A stretch of 9,380 bases of DNA from assembly GCA_002329285.1 (NCBI GenBank), contig DCTO01000025.1:201-9580 (forward strand). Direction: 5' to 3'. The position numbers were made by a program, and so were the translations under genes. Numbering within the stretch: the first letter of the stretch is position 1; the number at the start of each line of letters is the position of its first letter. The DNA comes from Ruminococcaceae bacterium UBA1438 (GTDB lineage: Bacteria > Bacillota > Clostridia > Oscillospirales > Acutalibacteraceae). Positions 6,722 to 9,380 of this stretch are shown piece by piece. The notes beneath the pieces were generated by a model. It had not been told where the DNA came from and did no database searches. It worked only from the letters and a program-made list of their open reading frames with translations.

Positions 6722-9349
6722 ATGAAAAAACCACTTTCGCAAAAACAAATAACATTTTTGTCAGCATTCACCGCGTTCTTAATCCCGCTTGTTGTGATGT
6801 GCGCGGTTTATGCGTTCAGGGGGATTGCCCCTTTTGGAAACACATCAATCCTTGTTTGGGATTCAAAGCTGCAGTACAAGGATTATTTCGGCTATTTGTG
6901 GGATGTGCTTCACGGCAATGCAAGCTTTGAATATTCCGTCTCAAAATCCCTTGGCGGGCAAACCATCGGGCTCGTGGCATATTACTTAACCTGCCCTTTG
7001 AATTTACTTATTTATTTTATAAAAAAATCTCAGATTGCGCTTTTCATTTCTATTGAAACACTTCTGAAAATTTCCTTCAGCGGGCTCACGGCGGCATATT
7101 TTGTCAGAAAAAGATATGAAATCTCTGCTTTTTGGAGCGTGCTGGTTTCCGTTTGCTATGCGCTGATGGAATATAACGTTGCTTATTGCGCTAATCTGAT
7201 GTGGCTTGATGGCGTTGTTATTTTACCGCTTGCGTGCCTCGGCGTATATGAGCTGCTTTATAACAATAAAAAGGCGCTGCTTTATTCCATGGTTGCAATT
7301 GCAATCATTTCAAACTGGTATGCAGGCTTTATGGTTTGCCTGATGACGGGCTTTTATTTCCTGTTTGAGCTTGTGTTGAAATATGATTTCAGGCAAAAGG
7401 GAATGCTCGGCAAAAACATAAAATTCGCTTTTCTTGATGCTGTCAAGGTCGGCGCCGATATGGTGCTGGGAGTGCTAACAAGCGGCGCGCTTCTCATTCC
7501 TGCGCTGCTGTCCCTCGTCGGCGGAAAGGCAAAGCTTGATCTCCTGCGCAAAACAATCAATGTTGGCCCGTTGGCAAGCTTCAAGGGCTTTGCAATCAAT
7601 GCTAATTCTAATTACGGCGATGCTCCGATTATGTTCTGCGGCTCGGTTTTGCTTGTGCTTGCAGTGTATTTCCTGTTTAATAAAAAAGAGGATATTAAGC
7701 TTCGCGTTTGCAGCGCTGTTTATTTTCTTTTTATGCTCTTCAGTTTTGTGCTTGATGAGCTGAATTTGATGTGGACGGCGTTTGTTCAAAGCAATTCCTA
7801 TGCCTTCAGATGGGCGTTCACCTTCGGCTTTCTTATGCTTATGCTCGGCGCAATGGGCGCAAGGTCAATTAAGGAAAAAGGGCTTGATAAGCTTTCCGTT
7901 CTCAAGGCTTCGGTAACTGTTTTTGCCATTTTCCTATATTTGCTTCTTGCGGGCAAGTTTTACGGCAGGCTCGGGGCTTGCATGACCTTCTGCTTCATCG
8001 TGCTTTTTGCTTCTCTCGTTTTTGTTGTTGCATTAACCGAAAAGCAAAAGCTCAGAAAAGCGCTTTGCGTTCTTGTTGCAGTTATCACAGTTGGCGAGCT
8101 TGGTTATAATGCTTATGACACCTTTGATAAGTTTAAGGATAATGAAAGCGATTATGTTTCCTTTGTTGAGGAGATGGAGCCGGTTATTGCTGAAATAAAG
8201 GCGAAAGACAGCGGCTTCTTCCGTTTGGAAAAGCACGCAAGCTATCTTAATCTTGTTAACCGCAATGTTGCAAACAGCGAATCCTTCCTGTTCAATTACA
8301 GCGGCGTTGAGAATTACACCTCAACCTATGATGCAAACGTTGATGAATTTTTTGCCGGAATGGGTTATTCGGATTCAACCTATATTCCTGATGAGGAGTC
8401 TGAGGATGAAGTCGTTTTCCCAACAGATATTTATTGGAATGATCCCCAGCTTGTTATGGATTCCGTTCTCGGAATTAAGTATCAGATCCTTGAGAAACAG
8501 GCGCCGGGGCTTAATCTGTCTTCAATAAATGCTGCAATCCCGATGGATATGGCGCTTTATGAAAATCCTTATGCTCTGCCACTTGCCTTTAATGCTTCTG
8601 GCTTTTCGGAAAATGCTCCGCTTTATGGCAGAAATCCGTTTGAAAACCAGGAAAGCTTTGTTTCCGCAATTCTTGGAAGGGACGCTGGCGTTTATAAAAT
8701 CATTGCTTCTGATTTTGACGGCATCAAAGAAGGTCGCGAAACCTATTACGCCGTTGCTGAAATTGACGGCCCGATGTATTTCTACACTGACGGCAGGGAC
8801 GTTCACACTGATTTGAAGGTAAAGAATTGCGGGCTCTTTGTTAATAATGATTATGTTTGCAAAATATGCACTCGTTTTGAATCAAATGTCATTTATCTCG
8901 GCGATTTCAAAAAGGGCGAGAAGGTAAAAATACATATTAAGTATTACACCGAGCCCCTTTCAGAGCATAATGTTTATCTTGCCCAGCTTGATATGCCTGC
9001 ATTTGAACAGGCGATAAGCGAGATTAAGGCAAAAAGCAGCACGGATCTCAATATCTCTGGCAATAAGGTTTCGGGAACTTACACAACTGATGCTGATTCA
9101 ACCGTTATGATAACCCTGCCTTATACAGAGGGCTGGAGCGTATATGTCGATAATCAGCTGGTTGACTACAGGCAGCTCGGCGAAATCTTCATCGGCATTG
9201 ATATCCCGGCAGGCACTCATGAAATTAAAATGGTTTATAAAACCTTGCACAGGAATGCCGGCCTTGCCGCATCAGCGTTTGGCATTTTCGGCTTCTGCGC
9301 ATGGCGCTCTGCTGAATATGTGATTAAAAAGAAGAAAAATACAGAATAA
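6722..9349 (+). CDS. YfhO-family polytopic membrane protein (GT-C-like)
   Basis: The family consists of GT-C-like membrane proteins; B. subtilis YfhO is linked to glycosylation of lipoteichoic acid together with a GT2 partner (CsbB). This protein has 875 residues from ATG 6722, or 893 from the in-frame ATG 6668, which would overlap the upstream gene by 41 bases. The first start is preferred for its AAGGA site and short cytosolic N-terminus. Features, counted from 6722: TM1 (about 12-33); an extracytoplasmic loop with the family signature PFGNTSILVWDSKLQY, whose Asp47 is the candidate catalytic residue; LGG and AYYL motifs; roughly ten to twelve further hydrophobic helices up to about residue 465; NSYAFRW (357-363) and ELGYNAY (459-465); a large outside domain (about 470-845) ending in the beta-rich GWSVYVDN...IPAGTHEIKMVY stretch; and a last TM helix before a KKKK tail. 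It is co-oriented and probably co-transcribed with the dual glycosyltransferase. Confidence 0.88.
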   Translation: MKKPLSQKQITFLSAFTAFLIPLVVMCAVYAFRGIAPFGNTSILVWDSKLQYKDYFGYLWDVLHGNASFEYSVSKSLGGQTIGLVAYYLTCPLNLLIYFIKKSQIALFISIETLLKISFSGLTAAYFVRKRYEISAFWSVLVSVCYALMEYNVAYCANLMWLDGVVILPLACLGVYELLYNNKKALLYSMVAIAIISNWYAGFMVCLMTGFYFLFELVLKYDFRQKGMLGKNIKFAFLDAVKVGADMVLGVLTSGALLIPALLSLVGGKAKLDLLRKTINVGPLASFKGFAINANSNYGDAPIMFCGSVLLVLAVYFLFNKKEDIKLRVCSAVYFLFMLFSFVLDELNLMWTAFVQSNSYAFRWAFTFGFLMLMLGAMGARSIKEKGLDKLSVLKASVTVFAIFLYLLLAGKFYGRLGACMTFCFIVLFASLVFVVALTEKQKLRKALCVLVAVITVGELGYNAYDTFDKFKDNESDYVSFVEEMEPVIAEIKAKDSGFFRLEKHASYLNLVNRNVANSESFLFNYSGVENYTSTYDANVDEFFAGMGYSDSTYIPDEESEDEVVFPTDIYWNDPQLVMDSVLGIKYQILEKQAPGLNLSSINAAIPMDMALYENPYALPLAFNASGFSENAPLYGRNPFENQESFVSAILGRDAGVYKIIASDFDGIKEGRETYYAVAEIDGPMYFYTDGRDVHTDLKVKNCGLFVNNDYVCKICTRFESNVIYLGDFKKGEKVKIHIKYYTEPLSEHNVYLAQLDMPAFEQAISEIKAKSSTDLNISGNKVSGTYTTDADSTVMITLPYTEGWSVYVDNQLVDYRQLGEIFIGIDIPAGTHEIKMVYKTLHRNAGLAASAFGIFGFCAWRSAEYVIKKKKNTE

Positions 9350-9380
9350 AAGAACAGCCGCAGTTGGGGCAGGTGATGGT
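9324..9380 (-). CDS. 3' end of a convergent gene with CPNCG zinc knuckle (partial)
   Basis: Read on the - strand from base 9380, the frame gives TITCPNCGCSFILYFSSF followed by TAA at 9326-9324. CPNCG is the classic half of a zinc ribbon, often found near the C-terminus of small Zn-ribbon proteins. If real, the gene enters from the right edge, converges on the YfhO gene and overlaps its last 26 bases. Only 18 codons are visible, so the product cannot be named, and chance cannot be excluded. The - strand reading also explains why no ribosome binding site or start for another + strand gene is needed in 9350-9380. Confidence 0.4.
   Translation of the reverse strand, partial: TITCPNCGCSFILYFSSF

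Overview
The window looks like chromosomal DNA from a low-to-mid GC Firmicute of the class Clostridia, probably a gut-type Oscillospirales/Ruminococcaceae-like lineage. The class is suggested by a DnaE-type replicase next to pfkA, a sporulation protease gene (spoIVB), GGAGG/GGTGAT-type ribosome binding sites and a YfhO-family envelope protein. The finer lineage is a guess from codon style and gene order. All five complete or nearly complete genes are on the + strand and gaps are short (about 100-112 bases). I see no tRNA, rRNA, CRISPR array, insertion sequence or phage gene.

Layout: (1) bases 2-2083 hold the C-terminal ~690 residues of DNA polymerase III alpha (dnaE), cut by the left edge. 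(2) A near-consensus promoter directly after the dnaE stop leads into pfkA, an ATP-type 6-phosphofructokinase (2196-3164), which ends at a strong intrinsic terminator (3181-3209). (3) spoIVB (3276-4481), a PDZ plus S55 serine protease, has its own promoter-like sequence and an imperfect palindrome lying over its leader and ribosome binding site. (4) An AT-rich gap with an extended -10 promoter leads into a two-gene unit: a large cytosolic protein with two glycosyltransferase domains and a C-terminal coiled coil (4582-6708), then a YfhO-family polytopic membrane protein (6722 or 6668 to 9349). (5) The last 57 bases on the - strand read as the end of a convergent gene with a CPNCG zinc-knuckle motif.

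Working together: dnaE and pfkA are housekeeping genes whose adjacency is familiar from Clostridia. spoIVB acts in the forespore-to-mother-cell checkpoint of sporulation. The glycosyltransferase/YfhO pair most likely decorates an envelope polymer, with the soluble enzyme making or handing over sugar and the YfhO protein acting at the outer face; the acceptor cannot be read from sequence. Most of the window is ordinary core genome. The points most worth a second look are the dual-glycosyltransferase/coiled-coil plus YfhO module, spoIVB outside its usual recN-spoIVB-spo0A setting, the dyad over the spoIVB leader, and substitutions in the allosteric site of PfkA.
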